Assembly: GCA_905221605.1 (NCBI GenBank)
Contig: CAJNDS010002688.1
Coordinates: forward strand, 64,001 to 97,500
Length of the DNA: 33,500 nucleotides
Direction of reading: 5' to 3'
Source of the DNA: Symbiodinium natans
Lineage: Eukaryota; Sar; Dinophyceae; Suessiales; Symbiodiniaceae
The translations under genes were made by a program, and so were the position numbers. Positions 7,842 to 16,262 of the stretch are shown here, one piece after another; positions within the stretch are counted from its first letter, which is position 1, and every line of letters begins with the position of its first letter. A model generated the notes under the pieces. The model was not told the DNA's origin. It made no database searches and saw nothing but the letters and a program-made list of their open reading frames with translations.

Positions 7842-9437
7842 ATGACAGACCCAGCGCGTGGAAGCCAGGAACAGTTCCAAGCAGCCTTCCAACAGCAAAG
7901 GGAGTTCTACGCTGGCAGAACGGAGATCCGTACAGTACAGGGGGCGTTCTTTGAGGAGCACAGTCGCAAGAGGCGTGAGCCCCCCACGCCGGTCGCCTCA
8001 GGGCTGACCACACCGCAGGAGGGCACCCCAGTTCCGACAGACGGCCCGGTGAGTGGATTGGTGGTACCAACCCTTCTGGAAGATGAAACGGCCTTCCAAG
8101 TCACAGCCGGTGAGTTGGGCGCAGATGTGAACAACCCGCAATCGGTGCAGCAGGTTTTGGCCGCTCCTGTCCACACCGCCAAGGACGTGTTGCGCATCGT
8201 TCGTGGGTACCACAAGGCAGTGGTGCGTCCTGAAATGTACGGCCTCGTGCTGCAGCTGGAAAGTGCGTTGCTCAAGGTGAACGACGCAGTCTTTAGCTGT
8301 CGCCGTGAACTGGCCTTCATGACGGCAGACAATCGCTCGGAGCAGAAGAGGTCGTGCGGCTTGCTACTGGTCACAACTGGCTGGCCCAACGGTCTCAAGC
8401 CGGAGCAACGTGAGTTCATGATCGGCTGGATGATTGAGCAGCTCCCAGAGGCACAGAATTTCCTGCGCAACCGTGGGTTCCTTCGCGAGGATGCCGACCA
8501 CACCGCCCAACACGCGCAGATGTGGTTCAATATCCTCAACACGGACCCTACCACGGTACCCCAGGGTACCTTCTGGAGTGGAATGACGATGCTGCACTTC
8601 AAATCCTGGGACCTTCGGCAGGCATTTTTAAAGCGGTATGGAGGGCAGGGTGGAACCCCTCTCTACACCGCCCCCACGGTGCCAATCACCGGCAAGCACG
8701 TCCGCGTCTCACCTTGTTCACCTCAGTGGCAGCGAAAACTAGAGATGCCACTGAGGGTCGTCATTTCGGTGCTGAATGCACACCCTGAAACACAGGGAAA
8801 GAGGCTCATCATCCTTTGGAAAAGCCTCACAATTATGGAGCCAGTCGAGGGTCCGGACTTTAAACCCGACCACACCGCCTGGTGTCGGCTTTTTTACGAG
8901 GAAGCCGAAGGCTCCTTTCAGGCCCGGTTGGAGACGGCCACACCGCTGACCCGTATCATGCACTCTCCTCCTACCACGGTGGGGTGTAAGGAGGAGACGC
9001 TTTTTGCAGAACACTGGAATACGGTGATCTGGGGCACGCAATTCGAGTTGGATGAAATGGAGCGTATCGCTTACCGGCAGGCCAAGAATGATGGCCACAC
9101 CGCCGGAAAAGGGACCTTTGTGGGAAAATCCCGCAAGCATTGGTCCAATGTAGTGCTCCACAACTCCTATTTCTCGCCGTACCCTTTTGAGCTCCAGCAC
9201 AACGCAGTGGAGCAAGTTGCGTTCGTCTGGGACGAACTTTGTCAAAAGATGGGCGTCCCAGAACAACAGGTGGGCGACATTGCAGCCGCCACCTACCAAG
9301 GGAAGCCCGTCGCACCCGACGCCGCTAGCCACACCGCCGCGGCAGAGGACGTAGAGATGGAACGTTCCGAGAACCCTTTTGCAAAGGCCCCACCGCCCAC
9401 AAGCAAGGGCGCAGGCAAGCAAGGCCACACCGCCTGA
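7842..9437 (+). CDS. LINE ORF1 protein, probable RNA-binding
   Basis: The frame codes 531 residues from the ATG 107 bases inside the element. The N-terminus is Gln/Arg-rich. A helix around residues 130-160 is followed by a segment with the pattern LLLVTTGWP, then a helix (EQREFMIGWMIEQLPE), then SGMTMLHFKSWDLRQAFLKR. The strand-helix-strand-helix order resembles the RRM-like fold of other LINE ORF1 proteins, which would coat the element RNA; this is inference from pattern only. The C-terminus is low in complexity (Ala/Pro/Lys). I see no CCHC zinc knuckle. The tetrapeptides DHTA, GHTA, SHTA and VHTA recur because the DNA word GACCACACCGCC or a variant recurs in frame; the last four codons are one (GHTA-stop). 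ORF2 starts 15 bases later. Confidence 0.8.
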   Translation: MTDPARGSQEQFQAAFQQQREFYAGRTEIRTVQGAFFEEHSRKRREPPTPVASGLTTPQEGTPVPTDGPVSGLVVPTLLEDETAFQVTAGELGADVNNPQSVQQVLAAPVHTAKDVLRIVRGYHKAVVRPEMYGLVLQLESALLKVNDAVFSCRRELAFMTADNRSEQKRSCGLLLVTTGWPNGLKPEQREFMIGWMIEQLPEAQNFLRNRGFLREDADHTAQHAQMWFNILNTDPTTVPQGTFWSGMTMLHFKSWDLRQAFLKRYGGQGGTPLYTAPTVPITGKHVRVSPCSPQWQRKLEMPLRVVISVLNAHPETQGKRLIILWKSLTIMEPVEGPDFKPDHTAWCRLFYEEAEGSFQARLETATPLTRIMHSPPTTVGCKEETLFAEHWNTVIWGTQFELDEMERIAYRQAKNDGHTAGKGTFVGKSRKHWSNVVLHNSYFSPYPFELQHNAVEQVAFVWDELCQKMGVPEQQVGDIAAATYQGKPVAPDAASHTAAAEDVEMERSENPFAKAPPPTSKGAGKQGHTA

Positions 9438-9452
9438 CGGGGTCCTCTTAGC

Positions 9453-11633
9453 ATGCTCACCACGCTCCCCGACATTTTAAGGGTCAGAGCTCAGAGCAAG
9501 GTTCTGCATGTTTCTTTTTCGTTGCGCGCCTGCACTCCACCTTTGAAACTTTCTAACAGGAGAAGAGGGGCCAATGACCACACCCCCATACAGTCAGGGG
9601 TTAATTCGCTTTCTTTTCTGACTCCCGATCTGGACCCTACAAAGAACCAAGCACAACGCCTTTGTAGTCAAAGAACTAGGAACAAACTTATGCATGCTAT
9701 TACGGGTAATACCACGACCACCACCCGACCCAAGTTGACCCTAAGGTTGGAGGCCTTACTCCCAATTAGCCCAATATCCGATCTCCAGTACTCCAAATAT
9801 ACCTTGCTTCAGTTTAGAGGGGTTTGTAGTGAGTCACCTCCACTGCTCAGGTTGGAGCCATCGGTCAACCTCTCCGAGACCACACCGCCTAGTGTCACCC
9901 CACTTAAGTCCTCACCCTCCAGAACTGGTAGACGTAGAAGGACCCGCCTTGCTAATGGTACATGGCACAATTTTAAACCCCTTCGTAGAAGAACACACCC
10001 TAGAATTCGAAGAATTAAAGGAATTCATCCTCAGCTGGAATACCGCCGACCACCGCCTCCGAGAGGCAAGCCGGGATCTCCTTTTGGAGAGCACGAAGAG
10101 TGTCCCCACAAGGGAGGGTGTCACATTGATAGGCCCAGGGGAGTCAATGCTCGTAGGACCTCTCGTAGGTGCTACAGGCAATGGCAGCAGGCCTGCAAAA
10201 ATACAAAGGCTCTGAGGGCGGACTCCTCAGCAGCCACACCCCCCCAGTCCACAAAAGCCCCCCAAAACAGGGCACAGTGGTTCAGGACAAACGTCCTATG
10301 GCAGCAAAAAATCACACGGAAAAAGAAGCCTAAACAGAATGGGCCCCAGACCACACCGCCTCTAGCTTACAATCGCAAGCTTAGAGTCGGTAGTCAGAAT
10401 GTGCAAGGTATGGCTGATACCCTCAAGCTCAAAAACCTGTTGCTTATGATGAAGGAACACAACCTGGATGTTATGTTCCTATCAGAAACTAAATCGACTT
10501 CGTATTACTCCTATACCTCAGAGCAACACTTAGTCGTTTTGTCTGGTAATAACAAAGATAAGCACTCTGGGGTAGGGGTTATAGTGAGTCCAGACATCCG
10601 ACCACACCTTGCTGACATAGTCCAGGTCAACAATAGGCTTATTCATATCATACTCAACAAGAGGGGAGGTAGGATACACTTGTTAGGAGCGTATGCGCCA
10701 CATTCAGGTCATGATCATGACACAGTTCGGCAACCGTTTTGGGAATCCCTAGAGGAATATGTGGCGAAAATACCCCAACCAGAACCAGTGTATCTTACGG
10801 GTGATTTTAATGTTCGGTTTCAAGCACAACACAAACATGATGAGGGCGTTACAGGGCCATTCACATACGGAAAGGGTTCGCAAGCTATCGACCACACCGC
10901 CCAATCCAACCGCTCGTTGTGCGTTCGAACAATGCTTCTTCTAGATATGCTGGAGGTCGCCTCATACAAAACACCCAACCCAGTTCACCACATCACTTTC
11001 CGGGATAAAACAGCCCCCCCAAAGGATTGGTCGCAGTACGTCTTGGACCCTTTGATCATGCAGCAGGTGTATTCAGAGCTACATAGAGTGATGCCATCAC
11101 AATCCTTGGAAGTAGCGGCCAGAATACGCAGCTTCTTACCGCTGGCGCAACCTCTTCCTCCGCCCCGAGTAGATCCCTCACCCGACCCCGTTCGCTTTCA
11201 GCGGCTAGACCACACCTTCACTAGGAGACAATGGCTTTCATCCGTTAACTCATGTAGATCTAAATTGCATACAGGGTACCCGTCGGACCATTATCTCCTG
11301 GTAACGGAAGTGCAGGTTAAGTTGGCACGTAGAGACCCCCCACCACCAAAGCCCCCAGAATTTGACTTCTCTAGAGTAAGCATTGATCAAAGACTGGCTT
11401 ATAACGCACAAATTCGGGGCTCCCCGCAAAGTAGCCGCAAGGATGGGTCTTCTGACTCTGACCACACCGCCAGAATGAGCTTCTTACGGACGGCTCGGGA
11501 ACAGGTGGACGATGCACAAAAACAACACCAGCGGGCTGGGGATGGTGTACCAAGCAACACGGGGAGTGGATCACCGCGCGGGGCAGGGTGGAAACTGACC
11601 ACACCGCCAGATTTTACTATGGGGCCCAGGTAG
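9453..11633 (+). CDS. LINE ORF2, first part: basic N-terminus and APE-type endonuclease
   Basis: Residues 1-310 are basic, rich in Arg, Lys, Pro and Thr, with no recognisable domain. Residues about 312-620 form an endonuclease/exonuclease/phosphatase domain, the enzyme that nicks target DNA to prime reverse transcription. Catalytic positions are present: SQN (Asn316), SETKS (Glu345), GAYAPHSG, GDFN (Asp451, Asn453), LDHTF (Asp586) and SDHYLL (His613). After the domain a Pro-rich linker follows, and from about 11460 the frame carries no domain while RNase H is in the -1 frame. The stretch 11462-11633 therefore overlaps the next frame. Either a programmed frameshift or a single-base change in this copy separates the two halves. 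Confidence 0.85.
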   Translation: MLTTLPDILRVRAQSKVLHVSFSLRACTPPLKLSNRRRGANDHTPIQSGVNSLSFLTPDLDPTKNQAQRLCSQRTRNKLMHAITGNTTTTTRPKLTLRLEALLPISPISDLQYSKYTLLQFRGVCSESPPLLRLEPSVNLSETTPPSVTPLKSSPSRTGRRRRTRLANGTWHNFKPLRRRTHPRIRRIKGIHPQLEYRRPPPPRGKPGSPFGEHEECPHKGGCHIDRPRGVNARRTSRRCYRQWQQACKNTKALRADSSAATPPQSTKAPQNRAQWFRTNVLWQQKITRKKKPKQNGPQTTPPLAYNRKLRVGSQNVQGMADTLKLKNLLLMMKEHNLDVMFLSETKSTSYYSYTSEQHLVVLSGNNKDKHSGVGVIVSPDIRPHLADIVQVNNRLIHIILNKRGGRIHLLGAYAPHSGHDHDTVRQPFWESLEEYVAKIPQPEPVYLTGDFNVRFQAQHKHDEGVTGPFTYGKGSQAIDHTAQSNRSLCVRTMLLLDMLEVASYKTPNPVHHITFRDKTAPPKDWSQYVLDPLIMQQVYSELHRVMPSQSLEVAARIRSFLPLAQPLPPPRVDPSPDPVRFQRLDHTFTRRQWLSSVNSCRSKLHTGYPSDHYLLVTEVQVKLARRDPPPPKPPEFDFSRVSIDQRLAYNAQIRGSPQSSRKDGSSDSDHTARMSFLRTAREQVDDAQKQHQRAGDGVPSNTGSGSPRGAGWKLTTPPDFTMGPR
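10051..10070 (+). repeat. Small hairpin, second copy
   Basis: CACCGCCTCCGAGAGGCAAG repeats 7802-7821 with the stem kept and two loop bases changed. It follows a shortened copy of the LINE-wide word (GACCACCGCC, 10048). Confidence 0.5.
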
Positions 11634-14047
11634 GTTCTAACAACACTGGGGAGCTGACAGCTATTATAGAGGCACTATTATACGCCTTGGAGCAAGGGTG
11701 CGGTAGAGTAGATATATACTCGGACAGCCAGTGGGCCATCAACGTCATCACGGGCAGATGGCGTGCAAAATCACATAAAACACTAGTTGGCCGTGCACAC
11801 ACACTCTCAACACAAACAGGAATGACAGTCTCGTTTCATTGGGTCAAGGCGCACGCAGGCACCGAAGGTAACGAAAAGGCGGATGCGCTCGCCAACGCTG
11901 GGCGTACACAGGGGCGCAACGGCGGAAGTAACATGGTTCCCCCGGACACTCCGCCCCAGGACCACACCCCCACCATGTCAGCGGACACCATGGTGCACGC
12001 CATGAAGCAGGCTGCGGCGGATCACTTTCCTTACAAAGAACGACGCGCGCACACACCATGGATCAAAGATCACACCCTACAGCTCCTGGCCCAGGCACGG
12101 GCAGCGCAAGCGGAAGGTCGCGAAGATTGGAAAACGCAAAGAAACAAAGCCAAGAGGGCAGCGCGCAAGGATAGAATCGACTGGGTTCATGACCAACTTT
12201 TAGCAGACCCGGATGCCAGTCACTCACCGCTTTGGAATGCAGTTCGCCGACAGAAAAAAGGTTTCGTGGGGAAAAAATCGCATCTAATTGTAAACGGGAA
12301 GCCAGTCCCATGGTCAAAATCGCACGCCGCTTTCAGGGATCACCTCGAGGGTTCGCAATGGGCTCCGCCCAACATCCCTGACCACACCGCCGCTAGACGT
12401 AAAGCTAGACCGGGATTACGTCCACAACTCCCTGATGAAGGACGGTTCACTTTGGACGACCTTCAACGGGCCATTCAAAAAAGTAAAGGCGGAAAGGCTC
12501 CGGGACCGGACCAGGTGAGGAACGAGCTGTTTATGCTATTAGACAGGGAAGGAGAAGCAGCGCTCTTGAATATCTACAACAAATGTTGGGCAGAAGGCGA
12601 CATCCCGGGACCATGGGCCGAAGCAATAGTAGTGTCAATATATAAGGGTAAAGGCCTAGACACAGACGTCACCAACTATCGACCCATTTCTTTACTTAAC
12701 ACCATTTACAAAATATACGCTGCTATGCTACAACACCGCCTCGCAAAATCAAGTGAGCATTTCCTTCGCAGTCGACAGTACGGTTTTCGAGAAGGTAGAG
12801 GCACACAACAGCCCATATTTGTTTTACGCCGCGCCATGGAGTGGGCGGAAATGACAAACAAACCATTACAACTATTATTCCTAGACTGGAAACAGGCCTT
12901 TGACTCACTCGACCACACCGCCATGCTCGAGGCGTTGCGCCGTTTCGGTGTTTCAGAACTTATGCTCAAGACAATACAGGCTATATATCAGTCTCCAACC
13001 TTTTACACCAGAGGACCCGACCACACCGCCGCAGCAGGCTCTGTACACTCAGGTATTAGGCAAGGATGTCCCCTAAGCCCATATCTGTTTATTATAGTAC
13101 TCACAGTCATGCTTGCGGATGTTGATAACGACTTACTACTCCAAGGCACGCCCACCAACACATGGTCAGAAGGCTATCCAACGTTCGATTTAGAGTACGC
13201 GGATGACACATTGTTGTTAGCTTTGACCACACCGCAGATGCAGGCCATTCTCACATCATTAGAGTCAGTAGCACATGAATACGGTATGCACCTAAATAAA
13301 ACCAAGACTGAGCTCCTAATCAATCCCGATCGCCCCTCCTCTCCGCTATACTTTACGGATGGCGCGACCGTCCCGACCACACCGCAAATCAAGTATTTAG
13401 GCACCAGGATCACATGGAAAAAACCCTTTGACGCCGCATTCTTACATAGAGCAGCTATAGCCGAGGAAGCATTTAAGAAGCTCCGCCTAGTATGGAACAG
13501 TAGCCTTTCCCAGGCGGTACGTTTACGTATTTTCCAGTCTACCTTCACGCCCACACTTATTTACGCGTTGGATACCCTCACTCTTACGCAAAAACAACTA
13601 GACAGGGTGGATGCTTTCTTCATTCGGTTCCTAAGAAGAGTGGTTCGCGTCAAAGCATCCTACTACTCCCGCATCCCAAACACGGAAGTTATGAGAAAAG
13701 CAGGATATCCAACCCTACCATCTACACACATCCTCAACGCCCAGCATAAAACCCTTAAACAAGTATTTATGGCCCCCAGAGCGGAACCAACACATAGTGT
13801 GGTTTTTACAGCTGCCTTTAAGGACCGTATTCTAGCGCAAGGAAGACGTCGCGGAATGCAGATACCATACTGGTTAGAAGTCCTCACTAAAAGATTTTAC
13901 CCGCAGTATTGGGATCCTGACCACACCGCCCGTACCCGCACCCTAGGCCCACACTTCAAGTATGTCGAAATAGCTAGGGTCATTCGGGAGTCAGACAGTT
14001 CCGGGAGGGCGCCAAAGCGCGCAGCTGCATCGCGCGCACGGCCCTGA
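11462..14047 (+). CDS. LINE ORF2, second part: RNase H and reverse transcriptase
   Basis: The frame opens after a TGA at 11459-11461; its first GTG is at 11588, but RNase H begins earlier. RNase H residues: LLTDGSG (Asp codon 11489), NNTGELTAI (Glu 11651), YSDSQWAI (Asp 11723), and HWVKAHAGTEGNEKADALA (Asp 11882). The reverse transcriptase follows: GKAPGPDQV, NYRPISLLN, motif A LDWKQAFDSLDH (12881 on), motif B SGIRQGCPLSPYLF, motif C LEYADD (Asp codons 13202 and 13205), LNKTKTELL and IKYLGTRI. A thumb-like C-terminus follows, without a visible zinc knuckle. RNase H lies before the reverse transcriptase; in most LINEs that carry it, RNase H follows. The stop is one base from the A tail. No start codon is needed if the frame is reached by frameshift. 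Confidence 0.88.
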   Translation, partial: PHRQNELLTDGSGTGGRCTKTTPAGWGWCTKQHGEWITARGRVETDHTARFYYGAQVGSNNTGELTAIIEALLYALEQGCGRVDIYSDSQWAINVITGRWRAKSHKTLVGRAHTLSTQTGMTVSFHWVKAHAGTEGNEKADALANAGRTQGRNGGSNMVPPDTPPQDHTPTMSADTMVHAMKQAAADHFPYKERRAHTPWIKDHTLQLLAQARAAQAEGREDWKTQRNKAKRAARKDRIDWVHDQLLADPDASHSPLWNAVRRQKKGFVGKKSHLIVNGKPVPWSKSHAAFRDHLEGSQWAPPNIPDHTAARRKARPGLRPQLPDEGRFTLDDLQRAIQKSKGGKAPGPDQVRNELFMLLDREGEAALLNIYNKCWAEGDIPGPWAEAIVVSIYKGKGLDTDVTNYRPISLLNTIYKIYAAMLQHRLAKSSEHFLRSRQYGFREGRGTQQPIFVLRRAMEWAEMTNKPLQLLFLDWKQAFDSLDHTAMLEALRRFGVSELMLKTIQAIYQSPTFYTRGPDHTAAAGSVHSGIRQGCPLSPYLFIIVLTVMLADVDNDLLLQGTPTNTWSEGYPTFDLEYADDTLLLALTTPQMQAILTSLESVAHEYGMHLNKTKTELLINPDRPSSPLYFTDGATVPTTPQIKYLGTRITWKKPFDAAFLHRAAIAEEAFKKLRLVWNSSLSQAVRLRIFQSTFTPTLIYALDTLTLTQKQLDRVDAFFIRFLRRVVRVKASYYSRIPNTEVMRKAGYPTLPSTHILNAQHKTLKQVFMAPRAEPTHSVVFTAAFKDRILAQGRRRGMQIPYWLEVLTKRFYPQYWDPDHTARTRTLGPHFKYVEIARVIRESDSSGRAPKRAAASRARP

Positions 14048-14057
14048 CAAAAAAAAA
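14048..14057 (+). other. LINE 3' end: one-base UTR and A9 tail
   Basis: After the TGA at 14045-14047 comes a single C and nine A, then the target duplication. There is effectively no 3' UTR, so any 3' recognition by the reverse transcriptase would rest on the A tail or on coding sequence. Confidence 0.8.
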
Positions 14058-14068
14058 CCCCTAAGCCC
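14058..14068 (+). repeat. Target site duplication, 3' copy (LINE)
   Basis: CCCCTAAGCCC directly follows the nine-A tail and continues into regular CCCTAAA repeats. It matches 7724-7734. Confidence 0.75.
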
Positions 14069-14161
14069 TAAACCCTAAACCCTAAACCCTAAACCCTAAA
14101 CCCTAAGCCCTGTCGGCAGCACTTCACAACGTAAAGATGTCCCCTTGAATCGGAGCCCGAG

Positions 14162-14218
14162 GTGTTCGTGGCCGTGTTCATCGTTACCCAGCAACGGCCC
14201 CAGACAGCTTGGCGCAAG
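14162..14218 (+). CDS. Possible exon (EVFVAVFIVTQQ...)
   Basis: After CCGAG the frame reads VFVAVFIVTQQRPQTAWRK and then meets GGTTTAGGG. The pattern faintly recalls the myosin stretch after LINxxNExLQ (FxxxVFxxEQ), and its place before the 15.4-kb exon would fit, but I would not assign it on this alone. After the array, TTTAG is followed by more GC-rich open sequence. Confidence 0.3.
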
Positions 14219-14389
14219 GGTTTAGGGTTTAGGGTTTAGGGTTTAGGGTTTAGGGTTTAGGGTTTAGGGTTTAGGGTTTAGGGTTTAGGGTTTAGGGTTT
14301 AGGGAGGCCCAAAAGCGCCTCACTGGACGAACACCTCAAGGGGGACTGAGGTGGTTTAGGGTTTTGGGGTTAAGGGTTTCGGAAGATTG

Positions 14390-14510
14390 TACTTGAAGGT
14401 TCGTGGGCACTTGTGCGTAGGGTCATAAGTACCCTAAGCACGGGTTATTTCAGAGTTATCCCTACTCATAACCCTCCCTAATCAGACGTACCCATGAAAC
14501 CTCCAGCAAG
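14390..14510. mobile_element. Foldback GGTTCATG family, copy 2
   Basis: TACTTGAAGGTTCGTGGGCA opens it and CCCATGAAACCTCCAGCAAG closes it, in inverted orientation, 121 bases apart. It lies next to a TTTAGGG array. Confidence 0.6.
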
Positions 14511-14794
14511 TCTTAAGGTTCGATCTTTTTCCCAATTAGTGCCAGCTGAGACCTAAGGTGATGGCCTCGGCACTTTCGAAGGACGCAGGTGCTACCGTGC
14601 CACAGCTCTTGAGAAAAAGACTCGTGCCAAGTGGCTGACAGCGCGATTCTCTCCGCAGGCCCATACCCCAGTGCGGGGTCTAAACTATTTTCCAAGGGGG
14701 CCGCGATTGGAGTAACAGAACATGTACATATGTACACAGAAAAAACTGGCCATTATAAATGTCAGTGTAAAGAAAGCAAAGCATATATATTTTT

Positions 14795-15067
<273 letters not shown>

Positions 15068-15405
15068 TCGCAAATATTCAGAATGTACAGCATATACATA
15101 TATGTATATAAATGCATAGATGTTTCTATGTATGTGTACAATATATATATATATATATACACATATGTTTGTGTGTGTGTGCACAATATATACATATACG
15201 TATATATGTTCACTATATATGTAGGTATATAGAAATAGATAGAACATGTTCCAAGAACACCAATGCCGACTCCGGAAGTCGGCAGCACCTCCGAGCCGCA
15301 AAGGGGGGGACACCGGGGGGGGGGGGGGGGTTTAGGGTTTAGGGTTGAGGGTTGAGGGTTTAGGGTTTAGGGTTTAGGGTGGCATCTTTTGTTCCTCCAC
15401 GCCAG

Positions 15406-15483
15406 GCACGGGGGCCTCGGGGAGCCTCGCCGAGACACTGGCAGTGGCCTGTGGAAGCCATCCTGCCTTCCGCCCCTTGGAGA
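15406..15483 (+). CDS. Probable myosin motor exon (AETLAVACGSHPAF)
   Basis: After GCCAG one frame reads GASGSLAETLAVACGSHPAF and then RPL. Myosins have a similar K/TLxxxxxxHPxF stretch a little before HYAGxVxY, which is in the next exon. The end is set near a GA donor (TTG|GAGAAT) before a TTTAGGG array. Other frames are also open in this GC-rich piece, so the frame rests on the motif. Confidence 0.5.
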
Positions 15484-15889
15484 ATTTAGGGGGTGGGGGA
15501 GGGCTGGTTTAGGGTCTAGGATGTAGGGTTTAGGGTTTAGGGTTTAGAGTTTAGGGTTTCGAGTTTAGGGTTTAGGGTTTCGGGCTTAGGGTTTAGGGTT
15601 TCGGGGTTAGGACAAGTAGTAGAGTTTTTTATTTGTGAAGTTCATGCAATGTCGTGATGAGGTGGTACTACTCAGCAGCATGCAGCAAAAGCAGGTTGAG
15701 ATGCGCGGTGGGGGGTTGGAGAGGGGGTGACCGGGGGGTGGGACGAGGGGTCAAGGGAGGTACAGTATCCAAGAGGGATACCCTAAACCCTCAACCCTAG
15801 ACCCCAAACCCTAAACCCTAAACCCTATCTTTCTAAGGTCGTGCAAGTGGCCGTGACAGCAGGCGCTCAGTCAGAGTCAGTTCCAACAG

Positions 15890-15964
15890 TCTTCAGACGT
15901 CCAGCGCGCACTTGCCAGCCACCTTTTCGGCGTGAAGCACTTTGCGGGGGAGGTCTTCTATGAG
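15890..15964 (+). CDS. Myosin motor exon with HFAGEVFYE
   Basis: The frame reads SSDVQRALASHLFGVKHFAG then EVFYE. It matches the myosin consensus FxIxHYAGxVxY in the lower 50-kDa part of the actin-activated ATPase motor. The exon ends at TATGAG|GACC, a GA donor, and joins NLEAANFVRKN of the next exon in frame. The acceptor AACAG at 15885-15889 is the best start; a longer 5' end from 15835 is possible. Confidence 0.82.
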
Positions 15965-16086
15965 GACCGCTGAAGGGAAAAGCCACTAACCCTAAACCCC
16001 AAACCCTAAACCCTAAACCCTAGACCCTAAACACTAAACCCAAAACCCTAAATCCTAAACCCTAAACACAGTCCCTGTTGCCTGAG
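15965..16086 (+). repeat. GA-AG intron built of CCCTAAA repeats in the myosin gene
   Basis: The intron begins GACCGC after FYE and ends CCTGAG before NLEAANF. Nearly all of 15986-16068 is CCCTAAA and close variants. It separates two exons whose joined reading fits the myosin consensus. Confidence 0.7.
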
Positions 16087-16170
16087 AACCTCGAGGCGGC
16101 AAACTTTGTTCGCAAGAATGCGAGCGCCCACCGTCCGGACATTTCGGCTTTCTTGAGGTCCGGAACTCAG
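16087..16170 (+). CDS. Myosin motor exon with NFVRKN...RPDIS
   Basis: After CCTGAG the frame reads NLEAANFVRKNASAHRPDIS and AFLRSGTQ. Myosin consensus here is GFLEKNxDxxxPDLxxLLxxS. The junction with the previous exon gives FYE-NLEAANF, with GAG before both splice points. The 122-base intron between (15965-16086) is mostly CCCTAAA repeats. Downstream the frame runs straight into a GAA repeat read as Arg, at the place of the variable, basic loop 2; the true donor is therefore uncertain. Confidence 0.82.
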
Positions 16171-16174
16171 CGAC

Positions 16175-16257
16175 GAAGAAGAAGAAGAAGAAGAAGAAGA
16201 AGAAGAAGAAGAAGAAGAAGAAGAAGAAGAAGAAGAAGAAGAAGAAGCAGAAGAAGT
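16175..16257 (+). repeat. GAA triplet repeat at myosin loop 2
   Basis: About 25 GAA/AAG/AGA triplets follow directly on the exon ending SGTQ. In the exon's frame they read as Arg. Confidence 0.9.
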
Positions 16258-16262
16258 AGCAA

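Larger units (their letters stand above)
7797..13930 (+). repeat. Dispersed 11-12 base word GACCACACCGC(C) through the LINE
   Basis: Exact GACCACACCGCC begins at 8496, 8868, 9878, 10349, 10890, 11460, 11597, 12380, 12911, 13019 and 13919. GACCACACCGCA begins at 8006, 13225 and 13375. Near copies (first two bases changed, or CC for GC) begin at 7797, 8169, 8936, 9093, 9327, 9423, 9576, 10232 and 11960. Copies lie in the leader and in all three coding frames. They are read mostly as (D)HTA and sometimes as TTP. One coincides with the natural DH after motif A of the reverse transcriptase. I saw none in the same form outside the element. Confidence 0.85.
7735..14057 (+). mobile_element. Full-length LINE (non-LTR retrotransposon) in a telomeric array
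   Basis: A 6.3-kb element holds a 5' leader of about 107 bases, ORF1, and an ORF2 region with apurinic-type endonuclease, RNase H and reverse transcriptase. It ends in C plus nine A. Both sides are CCCTAAA arrays. The word CCCCTAAGCCC, an atypical telomere variant, lies directly before the element (7724-7734) and directly after the A tail (14058-14068), and two further A can be shared. That is a target site duplication and fixes both borders. ORF1 and the catalytic residues of the enzymes are intact, so the copy looks young; the one defect is a -1 frame change near 11460. If the surrounding exons are one gene, the element sits in an intron in the sense direction. Confidence 0.88.

Noticed and set aside
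7907-8602. 231-codon minus-strand frame opposite ORF1
   Set aside because: Shadow of the ORF1 reading in GC-rich DNA.
8739-9428. 229-codon minus-strand frame
   Set aside because: Shadow of ORF1; no domain.
10759-10944. 61-codon + frame inside the endonuclease
   Set aside because: Out-of-frame shadow of the endonuclease domain.
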